The translations under genes were made by a program, and so were the position numbers. Below, piece after piece: positions 6,817 to 13,887 of a stretch of 15,012 nucleotides of DNA. The notes under the pieces are model-generated. The model was given only the letters and a program-made list of their open reading frames with translations. It was not told the DNA's origin and did no database searches. The DNA is from Paenibacillus sp. GTDB taxonomy: Bacteria > Bacillota > Bacilli > Paenibacillales > Paenibacillaceae. The stretch spans positions 1 to 15,012 of the forward strand of contig JAQSXN010000017.1 of assembly GCA_029256665.1 (NCBI GenBank). The letters run 5' to 3'. Position 1 is the stretch's first letter. The number at the start of each line of letters is the position of its first letter.

Positions 6817-9800
6817 ATGAAAAACAAATGGTTTGCGATCGTAATGGCGGTCATGGTAGTGTTCGGTCTGCTGCAGCCGCTTGCGGAGAGCGGGTATGCG
6901 GCAGACGGAGACGGCACGATAGTATCGGCTACGAGGAACGTTGCGCTTAACGCAATCGTTACGGCAACCGGTGCCTGCAATGAAAGAGAAATGCCTCAAT
7001 ACGCGGTAGACGGCAACAGCGCGACAAAGTGGTGCGATAATTCAAACGCGACCAACAAGTGGCTGGAGCTTGATCTTCGCGAAGAGTATGTCATTAATCA
7101 GTGGGTTGTCGAAAACAACTGCATGGCTGAATCCAACAAGTGTCCGTTCTGGAACACGAAGGACTTCCGCCTGCAGAAGAGCGTTGACGGCGAGACTTGG
7201 GCGGATGTCGATGTCGTGAACGACAACTCGCAAACGATCGTCGACCGCTATATTCCGCCCTTCACCGCCCGTTACGTGCGTTTCGTGGCAACGAAAGGCG
7301 CGCAAGACGGTCATACGGTAAGGTTGAACGAATTCAAGCTGTACGGCGTCGAAGTCGGGCAATACCCGGCTTACCCTGCGGTAGAGCTTGAGCCGGTCGA
7401 TTATGTCGATCCTTTCATTAATACGCTTGGGGACAACGGACAGACGAATCCGGGTCCTCGCACGCCGTTCGGCCTGGTCGCGCCGGGACCGGATAGCACA
7501 GGCACTACCGGCAATGCATTCAGCGGCTATTATTATCAGGATCCGGACATTGAAGGTTTCTCGCATGTCCGATTTAGCGGAGTAGGCTGCAGCGGTGCGG
7601 GCGGCAACATTCTGATGTCGCCGCAGACCGGCAATTTCACGAACAACAGCAGCATATACAAGCAAAAGTACGATAAGAACAGCGAGCAGGCTTCCGCCGG
7701 TTATTATGCCGTCGAGCTTGAATCCGGCATCAAGGCCGAGCTGACGGCTTCGGATCGCGTAGGTTTCCATCGCTACACGTTCCCGGCGGACGCAACCACG
7801 CGATCCGTGCTGGTCGATCTGTCTGCCTCTTATGCCGGCATGAATGGCGCGAGCTTGAAGGTGGAAGGCACGAACGAAATTTCCGGGATGATCGATTCCA
7901 AGAACGTCTGCGGACACGGCAATTATCGTCTGTATTATTCCATTCAATTCGACAAGGACTTTACTTCCGCGACAACATGGAAGGATGGTGCTACTAGTTC
8001 CGAAACCGAGCGCGAAGGCGTTAACATCGGCGCCTGGTTCAACTTCGACTCCGCAGCCGGAGAGACGATCCAAGCCAAGGTGGCCCTGTCGCCAATCAGC
8101 GTGGAGCAAGCCAAGTACGAGCGCGATCACGAAATCGAAGATTGGGATTTCGACGCGCAACACGAGAAGACGCGCGACGTATGGAGCGAGGCTCTAGGCA
8201 AGGTCGAGATCAAGGACAGCAACGAAGAAAATAAAAAAATCTTTTACACTCAGCTGTACCATGCTTACCAGCACCCTAACAACGTAACGAGCTCATTGGG
8301 ACAATTCCGCGCGGCGCGCGACGAATCCGTCTTGCGCGAGAGCTCCGAGATCGGCGAATCTTTCGATTATTACAACGGCTGGTCGACATGGGACGACTTC
8401 CGCAAATATTCCCTGTATTCGCTGCTGGAACCGCAGCGTTTCGAGAACATGGCGAAATCCATGATCGACGTTTACGAGACGCGCGGCTCTTATTCGCAAT
8501 GGGGGGCCGGCTACTGGCCGAGTCCGACCGTGCGCAACGAGTTTAACGGGGCCGTCATTCTGGACGCCATAGCCAAAGGCTTCGACTTTACAGACGAGCA
8601 ATTAGAGACGGCGCTGAAAGGAATGGCGGAGGATACCGACCAGTACACAGTCGAGGCGGGCAAGTTCAACGGCGGACTGGAGAAAGCCTACAGCGCCTAC
8701 TACCCGATGAAGCTGGCCGAGATGTTAAACGATCCGTACACGTACGATAAGTATAAGACGCTTGCTATGTCATATAAGCAATTGTGGAATCCGAACCAAG
8801 TGGACGAGAAGGGAGTGAAACAAGGTTTCTTCACTCCCGGCGGCGGAAACGTGCCTAGCGGATCCGTGACGAAGGTTAACGAATATGCCTACCAAGGCAA
8901 TATGTGGACTTATCGTTGGTTCGTGCCGCATGACGTGAACGGCATGGCGGAGCTGATGGGCGGCAAACGCGAGATGGCGATCGATCTGCAGCACTTCTTC
9001 GCAATCGACGAGTATGTCGCGATCAACGAACCGGACCTGCATGTCCCTTATTTGTTCAACTATCTGGGCATGCCATATTTGACGCAATACTATGCCCGTG
9101 AATACACGACGGAAGCCGTCGTTCAGAAGTATCATAACCACGGCTTGTACGAGAACCCGCTGTTGTCGCGCGTGTACCGTGCCGATCCGGAAGGCTACCT
9201 GTCCTCCATGGACGACGATGCCGGGGCGATGTCTTCATGGTTCGTGTACAGCGCGATGGGATTGTTCCCGGGCAACCCCGGCGATCCTTATTACCTGATC
9301 GGTTCCCCGATCTTCGAAGAGATGACGCTGAACCTGGACAACGGGAACAGCTTCACGATCAAAGCAAACGGAGTATCCTCCGCTAACCGCTTTATCCAAT
9401 CCGCCGAGCTGAACGGCGCAAGCTTCGATCAAGCCTGGATTAGCTACGAGGATCTGATGGCGGGAGGCACGCTTGAGTTCGAGATGAGCTCCGCACCTAA
9501 CGTCGAATGGGGCGCGGATCCTGAAGCGGCGCCTCCGGCGACCGACTTCTCCGGAGAGCCCACGGCTCCGGACATTCGCAAGGATGTCATCGCAGCTGGT
9601 TCGGAATGGCGATATCTGGACGAGGGCCGTTACGCCGGCAATGGCTGGACGGAGCTTGCGTTCGACGACCAGAGCTGGAAGTCAGGTAATGCGATATTAG
9701 GCTACGGCGGCAGCAACGTGACGACCACGGTGGGCTATGGTTCGAATGGCACCAATAAATATCCGACGACATACTTCCGTCAAACATTCGAATTAGACGA

Positions 9801-12261
9801 GCCGTCCAAGATACTTGGCCTTGAGGCCGGCGTCATTCGCGACGACGGCGTAATCGTGTACGTCAACGGCGTGGAAGTGTTCCGCAGCAACATGCCGAAC
9901 GGGCCGGTGGACTACGAAACCCATGCCAACGGAACAGTCAATAACGAACGTGACTGGATTACGTTCCGATTCGATCCTTCCTTGCTGGTCGAAGGAGAAA
10001 ACATTATCGCGGCAGAGATTCATCAGGTCAACGCGACGAGCTCGGACATCGCGTTCGACTTCCGTCTGGATGCGATCAAACCTTTGTCCGTGCCGGAGGC
10101 GCCTACGAATCCCGTTGTGGAAGATAAGGCCAATACGTTCGCTTGGACCAATGTCCCTGGGTTCACGGCAGCCGGCGATTATGAATATAGCATGGATGCC
10201 GGGGAGACTTGGAAGCAGGCGACTGGCAATCCGCAATTGATCGGACCGTTCGATCTGAAAGCGGGAGACGTACGCGTTCGCGTCAAGGCGGATTTGGCCA
10301 AGGAACGGGCAAGCGGTAAATCGCTGCTCTCCGATAAGCCATTTGAAGCGGATCGTTTATGGGATCTATTCGACCTTCACGCGGAAGTAACGAACGAAGG
10401 CAACTTGTCCGTTCAAGTGGAAGGCAAGCTGAAGAGCGAATACAACGATTCCGCGTACATTGTGTTCCAGCTTATGAACGCGGAAGAGAAGGCATGGATG
10501 ACGAGCTCGATGCCGGTCGAAGCCGGAGATTTTGAGGTCGAGCAATTATTTAACGTCAAGGGTGACCCCTATAAGGTTAACATTTATCTGGTCGATGAAT
10601 TCAACGGCAACGTCTACGACTCGACTTGGCTGGCGGAGCCGATCGCTCCGAAGCCGGAGGAAGAGCCGGAGCCGGGTACGGACCCGAGCGAGCCGGGCGA
10701 GCCTGCTCCGGAACCGCTGCCGTTGCCGGTCAAGGAAGTAAGACCGATCGAACCGCTAGGGCCGGACGGCACGGTTACGCCGATTGGGCCGATTGATCCG
10801 CTGGACCCTAATACGCCTATCCCTCCCGGTGAAGGACCGATCCGCGTTGACTTCGAGAACAGGACGGAATGGACGGACGGGCGAAGCGCCATCAACAACC
10901 GCGGGCTTAAGACGGAAGCTAACAACAACGGCAATACGGTTGTGGGCGATACGTTCGACGGCGCATGGCTGGCATTCCGGGATCTGAACTTCGGCGAGAA
11001 GGGCAGAGACGCGGTTGAAGTCGAATACGATGCTCCGTCGAACCGCGTGCCTGCCGACGCTCGTCTGGAATTCCGTCTAGGATCCGCCGATGGAGAAGTC
11101 ATTGCCGACATGGCACTGCCGAACACGGGCAATGCATGGAAAACACCGTATACGAAAATAAAAGCGCATTTCAGCCGTACCGTTACCGGGGTGAACGACG
11201 TGTTCGTCGTCATGCGCGGATCGATTAACAACGATCTGCCTTACATCGGCAATTTCGACCAATTCACGCTGATCAACGAAGGCTTGCGTTACGATTACGC
11301 CAAGCTGGAGCTGGAGAAGTACAACGAATGGGCAACGGGCAATCACCCGGTGCAAGGAACGCCGCTCAAGGTGGAGAACGGCAAAAGCGGTCAACAAGTG
11401 GCCAATACGTATAACGGCGCTTGGGTGGCGTACAAAGGCATGAACTTCGGGGATTCCGGCGTCAATACGTTTTCCGTCGAATATTCCGGCAACTCTGCGA
11501 ATACCGCAGCCGATTCTGCGTTGGAAATTCGATTGGGCGCCGTGGACGGAACACTGATCGGCAAAGTCGAAACTCCGCCGACGGCATCGAGCTGGGGAAC
11601 TTATGCCACTGCTTCGATTGATCTGACGCAACAGCTAACGGGAGTTCACGATATTTATCTTGTGTTCGCAGGCACAGTAAACAATACGTTTAAGTACATC
11701 GGCAACTTCGATAACGCCGCGTTCACTTTGACGACTCCGCCTCAGGAACCGGAGCCGGAACCAAGCCCGGACCCGCAGCCGGAACCAAGCCCGGAGCCGG
11801 ATCCTAATCCCGAGCCGAACCTGACGCTGCAGTTCGAATCCGCTAGCCAACAGTCGGATGCGGCTAATGCATTCAACAACGGCAAGCTGGGAACGGAAGC
11901 AGGCAACGGCGGAACCGTCGTGAAGAACACGTTTACGGGAGCTTGGCTGCAGTTCGACAATGTCGACTTCGGAACGCAAGGCAAGTCGAAAGCCTCTATC
12001 GTGTACTCGGCTCCTTCTAATCGGGTACCGAACAACGTTAGTGCCGAGCTGCGCCTTGGAGGCGAGAACGGTCCGGTTATCGGAACGGCAAACCTTACGA
12101 ACACAACGGCTTGGAACGTATTTAATACGGTCAATTTCGACCTGATTCAAGTCTTGACAGGCAGTCAGAGCATTTACGTGGTATTTACGGGATCGACGAC
12201 AAGCGATGTTCCGTACATCGGCAATTTGGACAGCATGACGTTCTCCTCCGGTACGAACTAA
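6817..12261 (+). CDS. Secreted GH92 alpha-mannosidase-family enzyme, putative mannosyl-phosphate hydrolase
   Basis: This 1814-residue exported protein starts at ATG 6817 behind AGGAGG (6806-6811), 22 bases after the SLH gene. Order: signal peptide (about 1-29, ending GYA), F5/8 type C/CBM32-like domain (about 35-187), GH92 catalytic region (about 194-899), module A (about 918-1087), module B (about 1091-1275), Pro-rich linker (about 1276-1341), and three CBM6-like repeats (about 1343-1488, 1490-1640, 1669-1814) with a PEP linker before the last. GH92 landmarks include VDPFINTLGDNG, GFSHVRFSGVGC (usually GFSHTHLSGTGC), NEP 737-739, WFVPHD and MDDDAG at 798-803 (general-base region). Characterised GH92 enzymes are Ca2+-dependent inverting exo-alpha-mannosidases. 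The acid position of the usual Y-x-E-G-N-x-W-x-Y motif reads Y-Q693-G-N-M-W-T-Y, so Glu is replaced by Gln. This points to a substrate with a good leaving group such as mannose-1-phosphate diester, or to a weak or inactive enzyme. The three CBM6-like repeats suggest a polymer or cell-wall substrate. Confidence 0.9.
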   Translation: MKNKWFAIVMAVMVVFGLLQPLAESGYAADGDGTIVSATRNVALNAIVTATGACNEREMPQYAVDGNSATKWCDNSNATNKWLELDLREEYVINQWVVENNCMAESNKCPFWNTKDFRLQKSVDGETWADVDVVNDNSQTIVDRYIPPFTARYVRFVATKGAQDGHTVRLNEFKLYGVEVGQYPAYPAVELEPVDYVDPFINTLGDNGQTNPGPRTPFGLVAPGPDSTGTTGNAFSGYYYQDPDIEGFSHVRFSGVGCSGAGGNILMSPQTGNFTNNSSIYKQKYDKNSEQASAGYYAVELESGIKAELTASDRVGFHRYTFPADATTRSVLVDLSASYAGMNGASLKVEGTNEISGMIDSKNVCGHGNYRLYYSIQFDKDFTSATTWKDGATSSETEREGVNIGAWFNFDSAAGETIQAKVALSPISVEQAKYERDHEIEDWDFDAQHEKTRDVWSEALGKVEIKDSNEENKKIFYTQLYHAYQHPNNVTSSLGQFRAARDESVLRESSEIGESFDYYNGWSTWDDFRKYSLYSLLEPQRFENMAKSMIDVYETRGSYSQWGAGYWPSPTVRNEFNGAVILDAIAKGFDFTDEQLETALKGMAEDTDQYTVEAGKFNGGLEKAYSAYYPMKLAEMLNDPYTYDKYKTLAMSYKQLWNPNQVDEKGVKQGFFTPGGGNVPSGSVTKVNEYAYQGNMWTYRWFVPHDVNGMAELMGGKREMAIDLQHFFAIDEYVAINEPDLHVPYLFNYLGMPYLTQYYAREYTTEAVVQKYHNHGLYENPLLSRVYRADPEGYLSSMDDDAGAMSSWFVYSAMGLFPGNPGDPYYLIGSPIFEEMTLNLDNGNSFTIKANGVSSANRFIQSAELNGASFDQAWISYEDLMAGGTLEFEMSSAPNVEWGADPEAAPPATDFSGEPTAPDIRKDVIAAGSEWRYLDEGRYAGNGWTELAFDDQSWKSGNAILGYGGSNVTTTVGYGSNGTNKYPTTYFRQTFELDEPSKILGLEAGVIRDDGVIVYVNGVEVFRSNMPNGPVDYETHANGTVNNERDWITFRFDPSLLVEGENIIAAEIHQVNATSSDIAFDFRLDAIKPLSVPEAPTNPVVEDKANTFAWTNVPGFTAAGDYEYSMDAGETWKQATGNPQLIGPFDLKAGDVRVRVKADLAKERASGKSLLSDKPFEADRLWDLFDLHAEVTNEGNLSVQVEGKLKSEYNDSAYIVFQLMNAEEKAWMTSSMPVEAGDFEVEQLFNVKGDPYKVNIYLVDEFNGNVYDSTWLAEPIAPKPEEEPEPGTDPSEPGEPAPEPLPLPVKEVRPIEPLGPDGTVTPIGPIDPLDPNTPIPPGEGPIRVDFENRTEWTDGRSAINNRGLKTEANNNGNTVVGDTFDGAWLAFRDLNFGEKGRDAVEVEYDAPSNRVPADARLEFRLGSADGEVIADMALPNTGNAWKTPYTKIKAHFSRTVTGVNDVFVVMRGSINNDLPYIGNFDQFTLINEGLRYDYAKLELEKYNEWATGNHPVQGTPLKVENGKSGQQVANTYNGAWVAYKGMNFGDSGVNTFSVEYSGNSANTAADSALEIRLGAVDGTLIGKVETPPTASSWGTYATASIDLTQQLTGVHDIYLVFAGTVNNTFKYIGNFDNAAFTLTTPPQEPEPEPSPDPQPEPSPEPDPNPEPNLTLQFESASQQSDAANAFNNGKLGTEAGNGGTVVKNTFTGAWLQFDNVDFGTQGKSKASIVYSAPSNRVPNNVSAELRLGGENGPVIGTANLTNTTAWNVFNTVNFDLIQVLTGSQSIYVVFTGSTTSDVPYIGNLDSMTFSSGTN
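10840..12261 (+). repeat. Three CBM6-like carbohydrate-binding repeats in the GH92 protein
   Basis: Three units of about 145 residues share the ends PYIGNFD, KYIGNFD and PYIGNLD. They also share a GAW(L/V)xF/Y strand and an (E)xRLG strand. Units 1 and 3 are the closest, sharing APSNRVP. The fold pattern resembles CBM6/35-type beta-sandwich carbohydrate-binding modules. Tandem copies would raise avidity for a polysaccharide. The family assignment is by pattern recognition and the ligand is unknown. Confidence 0.65.
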
Positions 12262-12308
12262 AGCGGCCGGATGACGATTAGCAAGGCTGCAACTAACGAA
12301 ATGCGCGT

Positions 12309-12358
12309 AAAGAAGCTTCCAGGATCCGCGGTAGATGCGGGAACTGGAAGCTTCTTTT
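12309..12358 (+). terminator. Probable bidirectional terminator between convergent genes
   Basis: A perfect 14-bp stem (12309-12322 with 12344-12357) encloses a loop that contains a further CCGC/GCGG stem (12326-12329 with 12337-12340). On the + strand it ends in TTTT. Read on the minus strand, TTCTTTA closes the hairpin. It lies between the stop of the GH92 gene (12261) and the stop of the convergent ATP-grasp gene (12390), so it probably serves both. Confidence 0.85.
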
Positions 12359-12389
12359 GTGTTGCGGGACAATGGCAATGCCTCTCCGG

Positions 12390-13640
12390 CTATTTCAAGG
12401 AATTCGACTGCTTCTTGTCATAGAAATAAAGCTTGAAGTTTTTGACGTGGCTATAGTAGTATCTGGCGATGCGAATGACTCGCTTCAAGTTCAGATCTTT
12501 TTTGTACCAGATGGAATACAGCACTTTCTTCTGTTTGAACAGCCCTTCGATCTCGGCGGATAACGCTGGTTCGGTGACGTACTTTCGCAATACCGTCCTC
12601 GGCACGTTGGTCCACATCCCGATTTGGCTGCCGTATACGCAGTCCGAGTTTTTGCCGTAGACGACTTGATCGATCATCGCGGTGATCATGTTCAGTCCCG
12701 CCGCCCTGACGAAGAAGCTGCTTCGGCCGAGGCGGGGATTGATTTCGAACAGCATGTATTTGCCCGTTCGGCTGTCGTATTTCATATCGATGTTGGAGTA
12801 GCCGACGTATCCGATCTGCTCGAGAAACGCCTTGATTTTTTTGTAGATGTCCATGTCGGAGCGCGAGATGATCGCCGCGTAATTGCCAAGCGTCTTAGGC
12901 GCGTATTCCTCCAGCACGGGCTGGCCGAGGCACATCATCTTGACGACTCCGTCATTGTCGGAGAAGCTGTTGATAACGCGCATGGAGCTGTCCTCGCCGG
13001 GAATGAATTCCTGAATGATCAGCTTGCCCATGTAGTCGGATTGATTCATGCTGCGAACCATCGTGAAATATTCGTCCTTCGATTTGAAGAAGTACACCTT
13101 CTTCTTTCCCTCGAACTCGCTGTGCAAATACGCGTAAGCATTGCTGTTCTCGGGTTTGACGATAATCGGGAATTGAAAATCCATGTGATCCAGCGCGATT
13201 TCGCGTTCATGTGGCTCGCATACGATCGTCTTGGGGTAATCCAGTCCGTACTGCTCGCATAGCTTGTAGAATTTGTCCTTCGTATCGAGCGTGTCCAGAA
13301 GCTCGTGCGATATAAATCGGTTAGCGATCAGCCCTTTGAACTTATCGTAATGCCGCGACAGCATGCCGGCATAATAATCCGAGCAAGGAATGACGATCAG
13401 CTTGCGCGTAGGAGAGGCGTATTGTTCCAATATGGAAAGCAGCGCGCCGGGAAATACGTCGTCACGGTCAAAGTCGTCGAATCGCACAAGATCGAACAGC
13501 TTGCTGTTCATGGTCGGTATGAGCAGGCGGCTGCACAGAAGCAGCGGCTTTATCCCGTAAGCTTCATGGATCAGTCTGACGTTTCCATATGCATTCTCGT
13601 CGCTTCCGAGTATGATGGGCAGAAAATCGTTATTGTTCAT
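12390..13640 (-). CDS. ATP-grasp carboxylate-amine ligase, D-aspartate-ligase-like
   Basis: This 416-residue soluble protein has an ATP-grasp fold, which joins a carboxylate (through an acyl-phosphate) to an amine. The N-terminus FLPIILGSDENAYGNVRLIH resembles, from memory, the D-aspartate ligase Aslfm of Enterococcus faecium, which adds D-Asp to peptidoglycan precursors. ATP-grasp motifs are IVKPEN with K162, QEFIPGED at 210-217 and the Mg-binding FEINPR with E299 and N301. The frame extends 39 codons upstream, but ATG 13640 is chosen because AAGGAG lies 5 bases before it and the family similarity begins there. It is transcribed alone, convergent to the GH92 operon. The true substrate pair is unknown, since most Paenibacillaceae have directly cross-linked peptidoglycan; it could instead modify another wall or capsule component. 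Confidence 0.75.
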   Translation of the reverse strand: MNNNDFLPIILGSDENAYGNVRLIHEAYGIKPLLLCSRLLIPTMNSKLFDLVRFDDFDRDDVFPGALLSILEQYASPTRKLIVIPCSDYYAGMLSRHYDKFKGLIANRFISHELLDTLDTKDKFYKLCEQYGLDYPKTIVCEPHEREIALDHMDFQFPIIVKPENSNAYAYLHSEFEGKKKVYFFKSKDEYFTMVRSMNQSDYMGKLIIQEFIPGEDSSMRVINSFSDNDGVVKMMCLGQPVLEEYAPKTLGNYAAIISRSDMDIYKKIKAFLEQIGYVGYSNIDMKYDSRTGKYMLFEINPRLGRSSFFVRAAGLNMITAMIDQVVYGKNSDCVYGSQIGMWTNVPRTVLRKYVTEPALSAEIEGLFKQKKVLYSIWYKKDLNLKRVIRIARYYYSHVKNFKLYFYDKKQSNSLK

Positions 13641-13645
13641 GATAT

Positions 13646-13651
13646 CTCCTT
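13646..13651 (-). promoter_or_regulatory. Ribosome binding site fixing the ATP-grasp start at 13640
   Basis: On the minus strand AAGGAG is followed by ATATC and then ATG (13640). This argues against the longer open frame that begins at 13757. Confidence 0.8.
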
Positions 13652-13683
13652 GCCTTGTAGGTTCTATATTGAAGTATTGTCCC

Positions 13684-13713
13684 AATGTACAGTCTAATAC
13701 TTTCGATTGCCAA
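13684..13713 (-). promoter_or_regulatory. Candidate sigma-A promoter of the ATP-grasp gene
   Basis: On the minus strand TTGGCA (13713-13708) is separated by 18 bases from TACATT (13689-13684), giving five and four matches to the consensus hexamers. Its position about 45 bases before the start codon is suitable. This is a weak prediction from sequence only. Confidence 0.35.
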
Positions 13714-13858
13714 TCTACAACTCTATTTTTTGACGCGCCATTATCAATATCGTGCAATGGAGTAGATCATGAAAAACAAATGCGCGAAAACAGGCGTTGC
13801 AGTATACTAGTAACATTCAATATGGAAGCGTTGTCATTTTACGAAAGTAATTAGAAAG

Positions 13859-13874
13859 TCCCGGATCGCCGGGA
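13859..13874 (+). promoter_or_regulatory. Small hairpin next to the kinase ribosome binding site
   Basis: TCCCGG and CCGGGA form a perfect 6-bp stem with tetraloop ATCG, ending 2 bases before AGGAGGG (13877-13883). There is no T-run, so it is not a terminator. It could affect translation or mRNA stability of the downstream kinase, but may be incidental. Confidence 0.4.
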
Positions 13875-13887
13875 GCAGGAGGGAACT

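Noticed and set aside
4626..6980. 784-codon minus-strand open frame spanning the SLH gene
   Set aside because: It crosses gene boundaries of the + strand operon and shows low-complexity, Arg-rich translation without any domain; it is a shadow of the SLH gene.
7042..8163. 373-codon minus-strand frame opposite the GH92 gene
   Set aside because: No signal, domain or ribosome binding site; the + strand reading has intact GH92 motifs throughout this interval.
12624..13697. Plus-strand open frames of 130-212 codons opposite the ATP-grasp gene
   Set aside because: They are antisense shadows; the minus strand encodes contiguous ATP-grasp motifs.
13641..13757. N-terminal extension of the ATP-grasp protein to 455 residues
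   Set aside because: The extension lacks family similarity and overlaps the probable promoter, whereas ATG 13640 has an AAGGAG at proper spacing.
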